From: Deltaproteobacteria bacterium
GTDB taxonomy: Bacteria > Myxococcota > Myxococcia > Myxococcales > Anaeromyxobacteraceae
Reading direction: 5' to 3'
Assembly (NCBI GenBank): GCA_016214955.1
Contig: JACRMN010000013.1
Location: forward strand, 124,001 to 188,000
Length of the DNA stretch: 64,000 bases
Shown: positions 10,770 through 22,557 of the stretch, piece after piece
Numbering within the stretch: the first letter of the stretch is position 1
Layout: the number at the start of each line of letters is the position of its first letter
The notes under the pieces: generated by a model
Told to the model about the DNA's origin: nothing
Databases searched by the model: none
What the model saw: the letters and a program-made list of their open reading frames with translations, nothing else
Program-made: the position numbers and the translations under genes

Positions 10770-11087
10770 GCCCGGCGCCAGCTGGATGAGCGCCACGCCC
10801 GCCACCACCACCGCCATGCCGGCCAGGCGCCAGCCGCCGAGCGCCTCGCCGAAGAGCAGCCACCCGGCCACCGCCGCCCCGGCCGTGCCCAGGCCCGACC
10901 AGACGGCCTAGGCGGCGCCCACCGGCATGGACCGCAGCACCACCGAGAGCAGGTAGAAGGCCGCCCCGTACCCCGCAACCACCACGGTACCGGGGCCAAC
11001 CCGCGTGAACCCGTCCGACGCCCTGAGGGCGGTGGTCCCGGCCACCTCGCAGGCGATGGCCGCCAGCAGCAGGAGGAACGTGGTCAT
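10770..11087 (-). pseudogene. SMR-family efflux pump gene interrupted by TAG at codon 60
   Basis: From ATG 11087 the frame reads LLLLAAIACEVAGTTALR, with the essential membrane Glu of small multidrug resistance pumps, then GFTRVGPG and SMPVGAA. TAG follows at 10908-10910, exactly codon 60, where EmrE has conserved Tyr60. The same frame resumes with AVWSGLGTAGAAVAGWLLFGE and GMAVVVAGVALIQLAP, so four transmembrane segments would be complete without the amber codon. No stop follows the expected C-terminus; the frame runs on into the neighbouring remnant. A TAC-to-TAG change explains the interruption. The missing terminal stop suggests further decay. Confidence 0.85.
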
Positions 11088-11137
11088 CCGTCCATCGCAT
11101 CACGATGGGTGACGTCCGGCAACGCCCACCCGCGCGC

Positions 11138-11785
11138 TCACGAGGCGTGGAACACCGCGTTCGCCCGCGCGGCCCCGGAGCGCGGCAGGCTGAACCGGTC
11201 CAGCCTCCCCAGCCGCAGGCCGGAGGCCGCCCCGAGCGCGGCCAGCGCCGCCTCGTCGGTCTCGCGCCCCAGCATCGCCACCAGCGCGCCGCCCTCGGCC
11301 AGGTACGCGGCGCCGAGCGGCAGCCAGCGAGCCGGGTCGGCGAGGGCCCGCGACACCACCACCTGGGCGCGCGGCAGTCCCTCGCGCTCCGGCTTCCCCC
11401 CGGCCCGCGCCGCCACCCCGCGCACCGGGAGGTCGAGCGCGGCGGCGGCGGCCTTCACGAAGGCCACCTTCTTCGCCACCGCGTCGCAGCAGGTGACCGC
11501 CAGCCCGGGCCGGGCGATGGCCAGCGGGATGCCCGGCAGGCCGGCGCCGCTCCCCACGTCGAGCAGCGTCTCCGCCGGCCCCAGCACGCGCAGCAGCGCC
11601 AGGCTGTCGAGGAGGTGAAGCTCCGCCACCTCGGCCGCGCCGGTCACCGCCGTCAGGTTGACCTTCCGGTTCCAGTGCAGCAGCAGGTCGGCGTACTGCT
11701 CCAGCCTCCCCGCGGCGCCCTCCGGCAGCGCCAGGCCCAGGGCCGGCAGTCCCACCGCCAGCACCTCGCGGAAGAGCGGGCCCAC
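11138..11785 (-). CDS. rsmG: 16S rRNA (guanine-527-N7) methyltransferase RsmG
   Basis: RsmG methylates G527 of 16S rRNA using S-adenosylmethionine. The 215-aa protein starts with GTG 11785. It shows the family pattern [13 protein letters not shown], the HLLDSLALL segment, SAM motif [18 protein letters not shown], and [14 protein letters not shown]. The length is normal. It lies 5 bases after the upstream small frame and ends the leftward rpmH-rnpA-yidD-yidC-jag group. Confidence 0.93.
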   Translation of the reverse strand: MGPLFREVLAVGLPALGLALPEGAAGRLEQYADLLLHWNRKVNLTAVTGAAEVAELHLLDSLALLRVLGPAETLLDVGSGAGLPGIPLAIARPGLAVTCCDAVAKKVAFVKAAAAALDLPVRGVAARAGGKPEREGLPRAQVVVSRALADPARWLPLGAAYLAEGGALVAMLGRETDEAALAALGAASGLRLGRLDRFSLPRSGAARANAVFHAS

Positions 11786-11790
11786 CGGCC

Positions 11791-12003
11791 TCAGGCCTTC
11801 CCGCGCCCGATGGCGGCGTCGACCCGCACCCCGTGCTGGCCCAGGTAGGCGCTCACCTCGTCGTCGGTGAGCCCCAGGTCGCGCAGCACGCCGTCGTAGA
11901 CCGGCTGCAGCGCCGCCTTGTGCTCCTCGCCGCGCAGCTCCAGCGATCGGCGCAGGACCGCGGCGCCGAAGAGCTTCTCCTCGCGGCTCCGCGCCCTCGC
12001 CAA
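11791..12003 (-). CDS. small hypothetical protein between jag and rsmG
   Basis: This short frame begins at TTG 12003, one base after the jag stop, and encodes 70 aa rich in Arg, Leu and Glu. It includes [19 protein letters not shown] and the acidic [17 protein letters not shown] do not recognise the family. The tight spacing on both sides and the plausible helical composition argue that it is translated. It occupies the place where mnmE and mnmG often lie. It has no signal peptide or membrane segment. Confidence 0.5.
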   Translation of the reverse strand: MARARSREEKLFGAAVLRRSLELRGEEHKAALQPVYDGVLRDLGLTDDEVSAYLGQHGVRVDAAIGRGKA

Positions 12004-12004
12004 G

Positions 12005-12505
12005 CTAGCTCCCCGAGTCCTTGCCCGGCACCACCAGCAGGGTGCGGAAGAGCCCCTCGCCTTCACTGTGCGTGGACACGCCCTCGGCGTCCTGCAGGGC
12101 CAGGTGCACCTGGCGCCGTTCGCGCGCGCTCATGGGCGCGATGGCCAGCACCTGGCCGCTGCGCCGCGCCGCCGCCGCCAGCCGCTCGGCCATGGCCTTC
12201 ACCGCCGGGTCGGCGTCGTCGCGGAAGCCGCCCACCTCCAGGTTCACCCACTTCCGCGCCTCGCCCGAGGGGTTCACCACGCGGTTGGCCAGCACCTGGG
12301 CCGCCTCCACCAGCGCCGAGCTCAGCTCGACCGCGTTGCCCTCCTCGGGCCGCAGGGCGACGCCGATGGCCTCGGCGGTCTCCTGCACCTCCACCCTCAC
12401 CCGGGCACCGAGCCGCTCGAAGAGCCCCTGGCAGAAGGCCTGGGCCGCGGCCACCTTCTCCGGTGCCTGGGCCGGTGGCGGCGCCCCCTCGCGCGGCTCG
12501 CTCAC
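12005..12505 (-). CDS. jag: Jag/KhpB RNA-binding protein, KH and R3H domains
   Basis: Jag-type proteins bind RNA and are usually co-encoded with YidC. The start is GTG 12505, overlapping the yidC stop as GTGA, giving 166 aa. A KH-like domain covers about residues 20-90 (EKVAAAQAFCQGLFERLG) and an R3H domain follows with PMSARERRQVHLAL (RxxxH). The N-terminal Jag_N module seen in many Firmicutes proteins is absent, so this is the short form. It lies between yidC and the small frame in one operon. Confidence 0.9.
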   Translation of the reverse strand: MSEPREGAPPPAQAPEKVAAAQAFCQGLFERLGARVRVEVQETAEAIGVALRPEEGNAVELSSALVEAAQVLANRVVNPSGEARKWVNLEVGGFRDDADPAVKAMAERLAAAARRSGQVLAIAPMSARERRQVHLALQDAEGVSTHSEGEGLFRTLLVVPGKDSGS

Positions 12506-14145
12506 GACTTGCCTCCCGCCGGCGCCGGCATGGGCGAGCGCCGGTTCATGATCTGCTGCTGGATGATGGAGAGCACGTTGTTCACCACCGAGTAGAGCGC
12601 CAGGCCGGCGGGGAGCTGGAACATGATGAAGGTGAAGAAGATGGGCATGAACCACAGCAGCATCTTCGCCTGGGTGGAGTCGGCCGGCTGCGGCGAGAGC
12701 TTCTGCATCAGGAACATCGAGCCGCCCATCACCAGCGGCAGCACGTAGATGGGGTCGTGCAGCGAGAGGTCCTGGATCCAGAGGAACGGCTCCCGGTACA
12801 GCTCCACCGAGGTCTGCAGGGCCGCCCAGAGCGCGAAGAAGATGGGCATCTGCAGGAGCAGCGGCAGGCACCCGCCCAGCGGGTTCACCTTGTGCTCCTG
12901 GTACATCTTCATCACCGCGATGTTGAGCTGCTCCTTGTCGTCCTTGAACTTCTCGCGCAGCTTGTCGATCTCGGGCTGCAGCTTGCGCATCTCGTTCATC
13001 GACTGCATCGACTTCACCGTCAGCGGCAGCAGCACCAGCTTGACGGTGAGGGTGAGCAGCATGATGGCGATGCCCCAGTTGTGCACGAAGCCGGCGAACC
13101 ACTTCATCAGCTTCATGAGCAGCTGGGCGAAGAAGGCGAAGTAGCGGGTGATGGGGCCGTAGTCGATGGCCTGCTCCAGGCTGCGGTCGTAGGCCTTGAG
13201 GAGCTCGGCCTGCTTGGGGCCGACCACCAGCGTGAGCCGGGTGTCGAGGGTGCGCTCCACCGGCAGCCGCACAGCGGTGGCCAGCTCTCCCTTCACCGGG
13301 CCGTGGAGGAAGGTGCACTCTCCGCCGACCTTCTCCGGCAGCATCACCGCCAGGAAGTAGAACTGCTCCAGCCCGGCCCACTGCACCGCGCCCGGGACCT
13401 TCACCTCGCCCTTGTCGTCGGAGAGCCGCTCGGTCTTGCCGTCGGCGCGGCAGATGGGGCGCAGGTAGTCCACGAAGGCGCCGCCGGAGAAGAAGCCGGG
13501 CTTGGGCGCGTCCTGCGGCAGGAAGCCGGTGCCCAGCACCGAGACGGCGCCGACGCGGTCGCCCTCGACCTTGAGCCGCAGGCCGAGCTCGAAGGGCCTG
13601 TCACCCACCGCGAACGTCTTCGTCAGCTTCGCCGCTCCGGCGGTCCCCTCGAAGGTGACGCTCTTGCCGTCGCGCGCGGCGACGCGCATGGGCGCGCGGC
13701 CGCTCGCCTCCTCGAAGAGCGAGCCGCTCCCGCCCAGCTCGGGCGAGGCCGCCACCGCGTAGGGGTAGGGCGACCCGCCGCCCACCCGCACCAGCTCGAT
13801 GGGCACGAGCTTGCCCTTCACCTCGTGCTGGTACTTCGGGTCCTTGAGGACGTAGCTCTTGAGCGCGCCGCCGTGGCTGGTGAAGGTGGCCCTGAAGTCG
13901 GCGGTCTCGAGCAGCACCAGCTCCTCGGGAGCCGAGGGCGCAGCCGGGGCAACGGCCGCCGCCGGAGAGGCGGGCGCCGGGGTGCCGGCCGGGGCGGCGG
14001 GCGGCGGCGTCTTCTGGGCCTCGGCCGCCGCCGGTTCGGCCGGCTTGGGCGCCGGCTTCGGCGGCGGGAAGAGGAGCTGCCAGACGAGCAGGATGGCCAC
14101 CGAGACCACGGCGGCCACCAGGATGCGGCGGTTGTCGGTTCCCAC
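12502..14145 (-). CDS. yidC: membrane protein insertase YidC
   Basis: YidC inserts and folds inner-membrane proteins alone or with SecYEG. The 547-aa protein has an N-terminal membrane anchor (about residues 8-27). It then has a Pro/Ala-rich linker, a large periplasmic domain to about residue 330, and the conserved Oxa1-type core. Core motifs include MQSMNEMRKLQPEIDKL, NPLGGCLPLLLQMPIFFALW and a C-terminal MPIFFTFIMFQLPAGLALY. It ends in a short basic tail. The start, ATG 14145, is 5 bases beyond the yidD stop. Confidence 0.97.
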   Translation of the reverse strand: MGTDNRRILVAAVVSVAILLVWQLLFPPPKPAPKPAEPAAAEAQKTPPPAAPAGTPAPASPAAAVAPAAPSAPEELVLLETADFRATFTSHGGALKSYVLKDPKYQHEVKGKLVPIELVRVGGGSPYPYAVAASPELGGSGSLFEEASGRAPMRVAARDGKSVTFEGTAGAAKLTKTFAVGDRPFELGLRLKVEGDRVGAVSVLGTGFLPQDAPKPGFFSGGAFVDYLRPICRADGKTERLSDDKGEVKVPGAVQWAGLEQFYFLAVMLPEKVGGECTFLHGPVKGELATAVRLPVERTLDTRLTLVVGPKQAELLKAYDRSLEQAIDYGPITRYFAFFAQLLMKLMKWFAGFVHNWGIAIMLLTLTVKLVLLPLTVKSMQSMNEMRKLQPEIDKLREKFKDDKEQLNIAVMKMYQEHKVNPLGGCLPLLLQMPIFFALWAALQTSVELYREPFLWIQDLSLHDPIYVLPLVMGGSMFLMQKLSPQPADSTQAKMLLWFMPIFFTFIMFQLPAGLALYSVVNNVLSIIQQQIMNRRSPMPAPAGGKS

Positions 14146-14150
14146 GGTCG

Positions 14151-14366
14151 TTACCTCTCAGGCACGGGATCGATCCCGCCCTCGCAGAATGGATGGCAGC
14201 GCGCCAGGCGGCGGGCGGTGAGCCAGGAGCCGCGCGCGGCGCCGTGGCGCGTCAGCGCCTCGAGCGCATAGGCCGAGCAGCTGGGGTGGAACCGGCAGGA
14301 CGGCGGCAGGAGCGGCGAGAGCAGCGCCCGGTAGAGTCGCACCACGCCCATGAGCAGCCAGCGCAT
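14151..14366 (-). CDS. yidD: membrane protein insertion efficiency factor YidD
   Basis: This small membrane-associated factor assists YidC/Sec insertion. It has 71 aa from ATG 14366, overlapping the rnpA stop as ATGA. It has the family signatures [20 protein letters not shown] and [15 protein letters not shown], with three conserved cysteines and an amphipathic N-terminal helix. The position between rnpA and yidC is the standard one. Confidence 0.95.
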   Translation of the reverse strand: MRWLLMGVVRLYRALLSPLLPPSCRFHPSCSAYALEALTRHGAARGSWLTARRLARCHPFCEGGIDPVPER

Positions 14367-14707
14367 CAGCGGACCTCCCCGCCCAGCGCCTGGAGCGCCT
14401 GCCGCAGCGCCAGCCGCGCTCCGTCGATGCCGGCTGCCGGTGCCCCGCGCCGGGCGATCACCACCAGGTCCACCGGCGGCAGATCGCTCCCCACCTCGCG
14501 AAAGGCCTCGCGGACCCAGCGCTTCACCCGGTTCCGCATCACCGCGTTCGCCACCTTCGAGGAGACCGTCACCCCTAGCCTGGGGTTCCTGCCGTCGTTG
14601 TCGAGCGCGAGGACCGCGTAGTCGCTGGCGGGGAGACGCCGTCCCCGATCCTGCACCGCGAGGAACTCGCGGCGGAGTCGGAGCCGGGACGCCTTCCCCA
14701 ACCGCAC
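14366..14707 (-). CDS. rnpA: ribonuclease P protein component
   Basis: This is the basic protein cofactor of RNase P, which matures tRNA 5' ends. It has 113 aa from GTG 14707, with [14 protein letters not shown] near the start and the RNR signature [17 protein letters not shown] around residues 53-70. It lies 12 bases downstream of rpmH and overlaps yidD by 4 bases. Confidence 0.95.
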   Translation of the reverse strand: MRLGKASRLRLRREFLAVQDRGRRLPASDYAVLALDNDGRNPRLGVTVSSKVANAVMRNRVKRWVREAFREVGSDLPPVDLVVIARRGAPAAGIDGARLALRQALQALGGEVR

Positions 14708-14719
14708 CTGCCGGCGGCC

Positions 14720-14869
14720 CTACTTCTTGGGCGCCGAGACGGCCAGGCGCTTGCGACCCTTGGCCCGCCGCCGCTTCAGGACGTTGCGGCCGGCGACCGT
14801 CCGGTTGCGGCGCCGGAAGCCGTGCTTGCGATTCCTCTTCACCTTCTTGGGCTGGTAAGTCCGCTTCAT
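14720..14869 (-). CDS. rpmH: 50S ribosomal protein L34
   Basis: This 49-aa, highly basic protein reads [18 protein letters not shown] and ends RLAVSAPKK. It carries the L34 signature with the Arg-rich centre [17 protein letters not shown]. The start is ATG 14869. It is the first gene of the leftward operon and is divergent from dnaA, a classic origin arrangement. A TTGACA lies upstream on the minus strand (14901-14906), but I find no matching -10 at normal spacing. Confidence 0.97.
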   Translation of the reverse strand: MKRTYQPKKVKRNRKHGFRRRNRTVAGRNVLKRRRAKGRKRLAVSAPKK

Positions 14870-15006
14870 GGCGCGGCACCCTTGCCGATCATCCGCGTTC
14901 TGTCAAGGATCCCGGGCGCATGCCCCCGCGATCGGCAGCGGCCCCGCGGAGCTACGTTGGGGGCGTGCACAAAAGCGGTCTCGTTACGCCTCGGTGAACG
15001 ACGCGC

Positions 15007-15036
15007 TTGATTCCGCCGCGGAAGCTTGGCTAGAAA
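15007..15036 (+). promoter_or_regulatory. candidate dnaA promoter
   Basis: TTGATT (15007-15012) and TAGAAA (15031-15036) are separated by 18 bases in the rpmH-dnaA spacer (14870-15169). Both hexamers match four of six positions. The rest of this spacer shows no DnaA boxes of good quality and no other gene. Confidence 0.35.
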
Positions 15037-15169
15037 GCCGACTCGTAACCGATCAGCCGGGTGGCATCCTGCGGCCCGACCATCGAATCCGGACGACAGC
15101 CATGGCCGCCCGCGCGTGAGCGCCGGCGAGGTGGGAAGCGGCCCGCTTCCCGGGGGAGCCTCTTCTCGG

Positions 15170-16543
15170 ATGGAATCGAGCGCGCGTGAGGTGCGGCGCG
15201 GAGCGCCGGAGCAGTGGTCCCGGATCGACGAGTACCTCCGGTCCCGGCTGCGCCCCGACCTCTACGACCGGTGGTTCGCGGCCCTGCGTCCCCTCTCCCT
15301 CGACGGCGACCAGCTCGAGCTGGCGGCGCCCTCCAAGTTCCACCGCGACTTCGTCGACGACAACTACCGCGAGTGGTTCGAGGAGTTCCTGCCCCCGCTC
15401 CTCGGCCGCAAGCTCACCGTCCGGATCGTGGTGGACGAGCGGCCCCGCGACCGCGAGGAGGCCTCCGACCTGCTTCCCGACCCGGCCTCCCTGCCGCCGC
15501 CGCCGGAGCCATCGCCCCTCGGTGACGCCCGACCCAACCCGCGCTACACCTTCGGGAGCTTCGTGGTGGGCGAGTCGAACCGCTTCGCCTTCGCCACCTG
15601 CCAGGCCGTGGCCGGCAAGCCCGGCACCGCCTGGAACCCGGTGTTCCTCCACGGCGACTCGGGGCTGGGGAAGACCCACCTGCTCCACGCCATCGCCAAC
15701 GCCATCATGGCCGAGCGGCCCGGCACCCGCGTGGCCATCGTCTCCTCGGAGAAGTACACCAACGACTTCGTCGACGCGCTCTCGCGCAACACCATGGCCG
15801 ACTTCCGGCACAAGTACCGGGAGTGCGGCGCCCTGCTGGTGGACGACGTGCAGTTCTTCGCCGGGCGCGACAAGACCGCGGAGGAGTTCTTCCACACCTT
15901 CAACGAGCTGCACAACCGGCACGTCCAGATCGTGCTCTCCAGCGATCGCTCCCCCAAGGAGCTGAAGGGGCTGGAGGACCGGCTGGTGACCCGCTTCATG
16001 TGGGGCATGCGGGTGCAGATCGACGTCCCCGAGTTCGAGACCCGAGCCGCCATCCTCAAGAAGAAGGCGGAGATCGAGCGCATCGAGCTGCCCGACCCGG
16101 TGGCCGCGCTCCTCGCCACCCACATCAAGTCCAACGTCCGCGAGCTGGAGGGCGCGCTGATGCGCCTGGCCGCCTTTGCCTCGCTGAAGGGCGAGCCCAT
16201 CAGCGAGCCGCTGGCCCGCGACGTGCTGCGCGACCTCATCCCCCCGCCCGGCTACCGGCCCTCCATCGAGAAGATCCAGGAGGCGGTGGCGGCCCACTAC
16301 AACCTCACCGTCGCCAAGCTCACCTCCAGCTCCCGCGAGCAGAAGGTGGCGCTCCCCCGGCAGGTGGCCATGTACCTCTGCCGCAAGCTGGCGGAGGAGA
16401 CGCTCCAGACCATCGCCGAGAAGTTCAACAAGAAGGACCACACCACCGTCATCGCCGCAGTGGACCGCATCGACGAGCTCATGGCCGGCGACGGGAAGCT
16501 GCGCGGCGAGGTCGAGGTGCTGACCTCGCGCCTCGCCCCCTGA
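15170..16543 (+). CDS. dnaA: chromosomal replication initiator DnaA
   Basis: DnaA is the AAA+ ATPase that unwinds oriC. I chose ATG 15170 (457 aa), with GGGGGAG upstream; a GTG at 15116 would add 18 residues. Domain I starts around WSRIDEYLRSRL. A Pro-rich linker covers about residues 95-120. The ATPase core has RYTFGSFVVGESNRFAFA, Walker A GDSGLGKTH (about 162-170) and Walker B LLVDDVQFFAG. The C-terminal DNA-binding signature KKDHTTVIAAVDRI is intact. It is the first rightward gene at the strand switch. Confidence 0.97.
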   Translation: MESSAREVRRGAPEQWSRIDEYLRSRLRPDLYDRWFAALRPLSLDGDQLELAAPSKFHRDFVDDNYREWFEEFLPPLLGRKLTVRIVVDERPRDREEASDLLPDPASLPPPPEPSPLGDARPNPRYTFGSFVVGESNRFAFATCQAVAGKPGTAWNPVFLHGDSGLGKTHLLHAIANAIMAERPGTRVAIVSSEKYTNDFVDALSRNTMADFRHKYRECGALLVDDVQFFAGRDKTAEEFFHTFNELHNRHVQIVLSSDRSPKELKGLEDRLVTRFMWGMRVQIDVPEFETRAAILKKKAEIERIELPDPVAALLATHIKSNVRELEGALMRLAAFASLKGEPISEPLARDVLRDLIPPPGYRPSIEKIQEAVAAHYNLTVAKLTSSSREQKVALPRQVAMYLCRKLAEETLQTIAEKFNKKDHTTVIAAVDRIDELMAGDGKLRGEVEVLTSRLAP

Positions 16544-16799
16544 GGCTCCCGGGGCGCCGCGCCGCGGTCTGCGGGAGAGCCCGTGGATCGGGCGCCGATC
16601 CGGGTGTGGAAAGGCTGTCGGCGGAGCGTTGACAGCCGGGATCGACGCGGGCAACGTAGCCGTGCACAGCCGGGCCGGGAGCTGATCCCGGCGCTCGTCC
16701 ACAGGGCTTTTCCCAGGCGTTCCGCGGACCCCAACCACTTCTCCACAGCCACCCCGCCCCTACGACTACGGCTGTACAAGAGAAAGAGGATCCCATTCC
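16544..16799. other. candidate oriC segment between dnaA and dnaN
   Basis: This 256-base spacer holds several DnaA-box-like nonamers: TTCTCCACA at 16739-16747 (8 of 9 to TTATCCACA), TCGTCCACA at 16695-16703 (7 of 9) and TGTGGAAAG at 16605-16613 (7 of 9 in the reverse sense). Further CCACAG/TGTGGA cores occur nearby. Its right end is the least GC-rich part (16772-16799), a possible unwinding region. A perfect -35 TTGACA for dnaN lies at 16629-16634 without a convincing -10. The assignment is inferred from the boxes and gene order. Confidence 0.5.
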
Positions 16800-17921
16800 A
16801 TGGAACTGAAGATCGGCGTCCCCGAGCTCGCGAAGGCCCTGGCCCGGTCACAGGGCATCGTCGAGAAGAAGACGACGATGCCCATCCTGTCCCATGTGCT
16901 CCTCGAGGCGAAGAAGGGCGGGAAGCTCCACGTCTCGGCCACCGACCTCGACGTCTCGGTCTCCGGCGAGCACGACTGCGAGGTCGCCCGCGAGGGCGCG
17001 GTGGCGGTGTCGGCCCGGCACCTCTACGACATCGTCAAGTCCCTTCCCGACGCCCAGGCCACCCTCAAGAAGGCCCAGAACAACTACCTGGAGATCACCT
17101 CCGGCTCCGCCGAGTTCCGCATCGTCGGCCTGCCCGCCGAGGACTTCCCGGCCCTGCCCAAGTTCGACAAGGTGAAGTTCGCCGCGGTCTCGCCCAAGGA
17201 TCTGCTGGCGATGATCGAGCTCACCTCCTTCGCCGTCTCCACCGACGAGACCCGCTACAACCTGAACGGCGTCTACTTCGAGCCGGCCGCCGGTGAGCTG
17301 CGGCTGGTGGCCACTGACGGCCACCGGCTCTCCCTGGCCCGCAAGGCCATCTCCGCCGACTTCGGCCTCAAGAAGGGCATCATCCTGCCGAAGAAGGGGC
17401 TCGCCGAGCTGCGCAAGCTCCTCCAGGAGTCGCTGGAGGGGGCCGAGGAGAACCCCGAGGTGAAGCTGGGCTTCGTGGAGTCGAGCGCGGTGGTGGCCCG
17501 GCCGCGGGTGACGCTGGTGATGCGGCTCATCGAGGGCGTCTTCCCCGACTACCGCCAGGTCATCCCCAAGCAGGGAGAGAAGGCGGTGAAGCTCGGCCGC
17601 CTCCGCTTCCTCGAGACCCTGCGCCGCGTCTCCCTGCTCTCCAGCGACAAGGCCCACGCGGTGAAGCTCGACCTCTCGCCGGGGCTCCTCAAGGTCCTGT
17701 CGCAGAACCCGGACCTGGGCGAGGCCAAGGAGGAAGTGCCGGTGGAGTACCAGGGCGAGCCCCTCCGCATCGGCTTCAACGCCCGCTACCTCACCGACGT
17801 GCTCCAGGCGGTCCCCGGCGACGACGTGCTGCTGGAGCTCGCCGACGACCTCTCCCCTGGCGTCCTGAAGCCGGTGGGCGACGACGGCTACACGGCCGTC
17901 ATCATGCCCATGCGGATCTGA
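16800..17921 (+). CDS. dnaN: DNA polymerase III beta sliding clamp
   Basis: The ring-shaped clamp tethers polymerase to DNA. The protein is 373 aa, normal length, with three similar clamp domains. Clear family stretches include LAKALARSQGIVEKKTTMPIL at the start, DETRYNLNGVYFE in the middle, and GVLKPVGDDGYTAVIMPMRI at the end, where PMRI is the canonical C-terminus. The ATG follows an AGAGG-type ribosome site. It lies between dnaA and recF in the usual order. Confidence 0.97.
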   Translation: MELKIGVPELAKALARSQGIVEKKTTMPILSHVLLEAKKGGKLHVSATDLDVSVSGEHDCEVAREGAVAVSARHLYDIVKSLPDAQATLKKAQNNYLEITSGSAEFRIVGLPAEDFPALPKFDKVKFAAVSPKDLLAMIELTSFAVSTDETRYNLNGVYFEPAAGELRLVATDGHRLSLARKAISADFGLKKGIILPKKGLAELRKLLQESLEGAEENPEVKLGFVESSAVVARPRVTLVMRLIEGVFPDYRQVIPKQGEKAVKLGRLRFLETLRRVSLLSSDKAHAVKLDLSPGLLKVLSQNPDLGEAKEEVPVEYQGEPLRIGFNARYLTDVLQAVPGDDVLLELADDLSPGVLKPVGDDGYTAVIMPMRI

Positions 17922-17956
17922 CCGGGGAGCCGCCCCGCCACGAGGGACAGCCCGCG

Positions 17957-19063
17957 GTGCGGCTCGCCGAGCTCCAGCTCCAGGACTTCCGCAACGTCGA
18001 GCAGGCGCAGCTCACCCTCTCGCCGCGCACCACCGTGCTCGCCGGGGAGAACGGGCAGGGCAAGACCAACCTCCTCGAGGCGGTCTACCTGCTGGCCACC
18101 CTGCGCCCGCTGCGGGCCAGCCGGTTGGCGGAGTTGGTGCGCTTCGGGGCCACGCGGGCCCGGGTGGAGGCGGCCGCCGACGGGCCGGGGGGGCTGCGCC
18201 GCCTGGCGGTGGAGGTGGCCGACGGCACCCGCCAGGCCTACCTCGACGGCAAGCCCATCGAGCGCCTCGACGACTACTTCCAGGGCCTGGCGGCGGTGTG
18301 CTTCTCGCCCGACGACCTCCTGCTGGTGAAGTCGGGCCCGGAGCTGCGCCGCCGCTTCCTCGACCGCGCCGCCTGGAGTCGCTGGCCGGCCGTGCTTGCC
18401 GAGGCCCGCGACTACCTGCGGGCGCTGCGGGCGCGCAACGCCGCCCTCCGGACCGAAAGCCGGGAGGTGGAGGAGAGCTTCCGCGGGCCGCTCCTGCGCA
18501 CGGCCGCCCGGCTGCTGCGCCGCCGCCACGACCTGCTCGAAGAGCTCGCGCCGCGGGTGGCGAGGGCCTTCGCCGAGATCTCCGGCCCCGGCGCCCCGCC
18601 CGCCGGCCTCCGCTACCGGCCTGCCTCGGGGATGCCCATGGCCGGGACCGAGGAGGAGCTGGCGGCGCGGCTCGGCGAGATCCTGGCCTTGCGCCTCGAG
18701 CGGGACAGGGAGAAGGGTTACACCTCGGCAGGGCCGCACATGGACGACCTCAGCCTCTCGCTGGGCGATCGCGGCGCCCGGACCTTCGCCAGCCAGGGGC
18801 AGCAGCGGGCGCTGGTGCTGGCCCTGAAGATCGCCGAGATCGACAACCTGACGGCGGTGCTGGGGCGGCCGCCGCTCCTGCTCCTCGACGACGTCTCCTC
18901 CGAGCTCGACCCGGCCAAGAACCGATACCTGCTCGAGTACCTGGCGCGCCTCCCCGGACAGGCCATCCTCACCACCACCGACCGCCACCTGCTCGAGCCG
19001 GCCGCGGGTCCCGGCGCGCTCTTCTACGAGGTGGTGCGCGGCAGGTTTACCCATCGGGAATAG
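17957..19063 (+). CDS. recF: DNA repair ATPase RecF
   Basis: RecF helps load RecA at gaps. It is an SMC-like ABC ATPase of 368 aa starting with GTG 17957, 35 bases after dnaN. It shows LQLQDFRNVEQAQLTLSP, Walker A GENGQGKTNLLEA near residue 32, GPHMDDLSLSLGDRGARTFASQGQQ (signature region) and Walker B LLLLDDVSSELD near residue 310. The start context is GCGGTG with no strong Shine-Dalgarno, consistent with read-on from dnaN. Confidence 0.95.
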   Translation: MRLAELQLQDFRNVEQAQLTLSPRTTVLAGENGQGKTNLLEAVYLLATLRPLRASRLAELVRFGATRARVEAAADGPGGLRRLAVEVADGTRQAYLDGKPIERLDDYFQGLAAVCFSPDDLLLVKSGPELRRRFLDRAAWSRWPAVLAEARDYLRALRARNAALRTESREVEESFRGPLLRTAARLLRRRHDLLEELAPRVARAFAEISGPGAPPAGLRYRPASGMPMAGTEEELAARLGEILALRLERDREKGYTSAGPHMDDLSLSLGDRGARTFASQGQQRALVLALKIAEIDNLTAVLGRPPLLLLDDVSSELDPAKNRYLLEYLARLPGQAILTTTDRHLLEPAAGPGALFYEVVRGRFTHRE

Positions 19064-22525
<3,462 letters not shown>

Positions 22526-22557
22526 CAGCCGTACCCTCGCACCGCCGGGAGGTCGCC

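Noticed and set aside
10908-10910. Recoding of the TAG in the SMR gene (pyrrolysine or selenocysteine-like)
   Set aside because: No pyl genes or recoding element are visible, and the frame also lacks its terminal stop, so decay is simpler.
14870-15169. oriC within the rpmH-dnaA spacer
   Set aside because: I found no DnaA box with fewer than three mismatches there; boxes are better between dnaA and dnaN.
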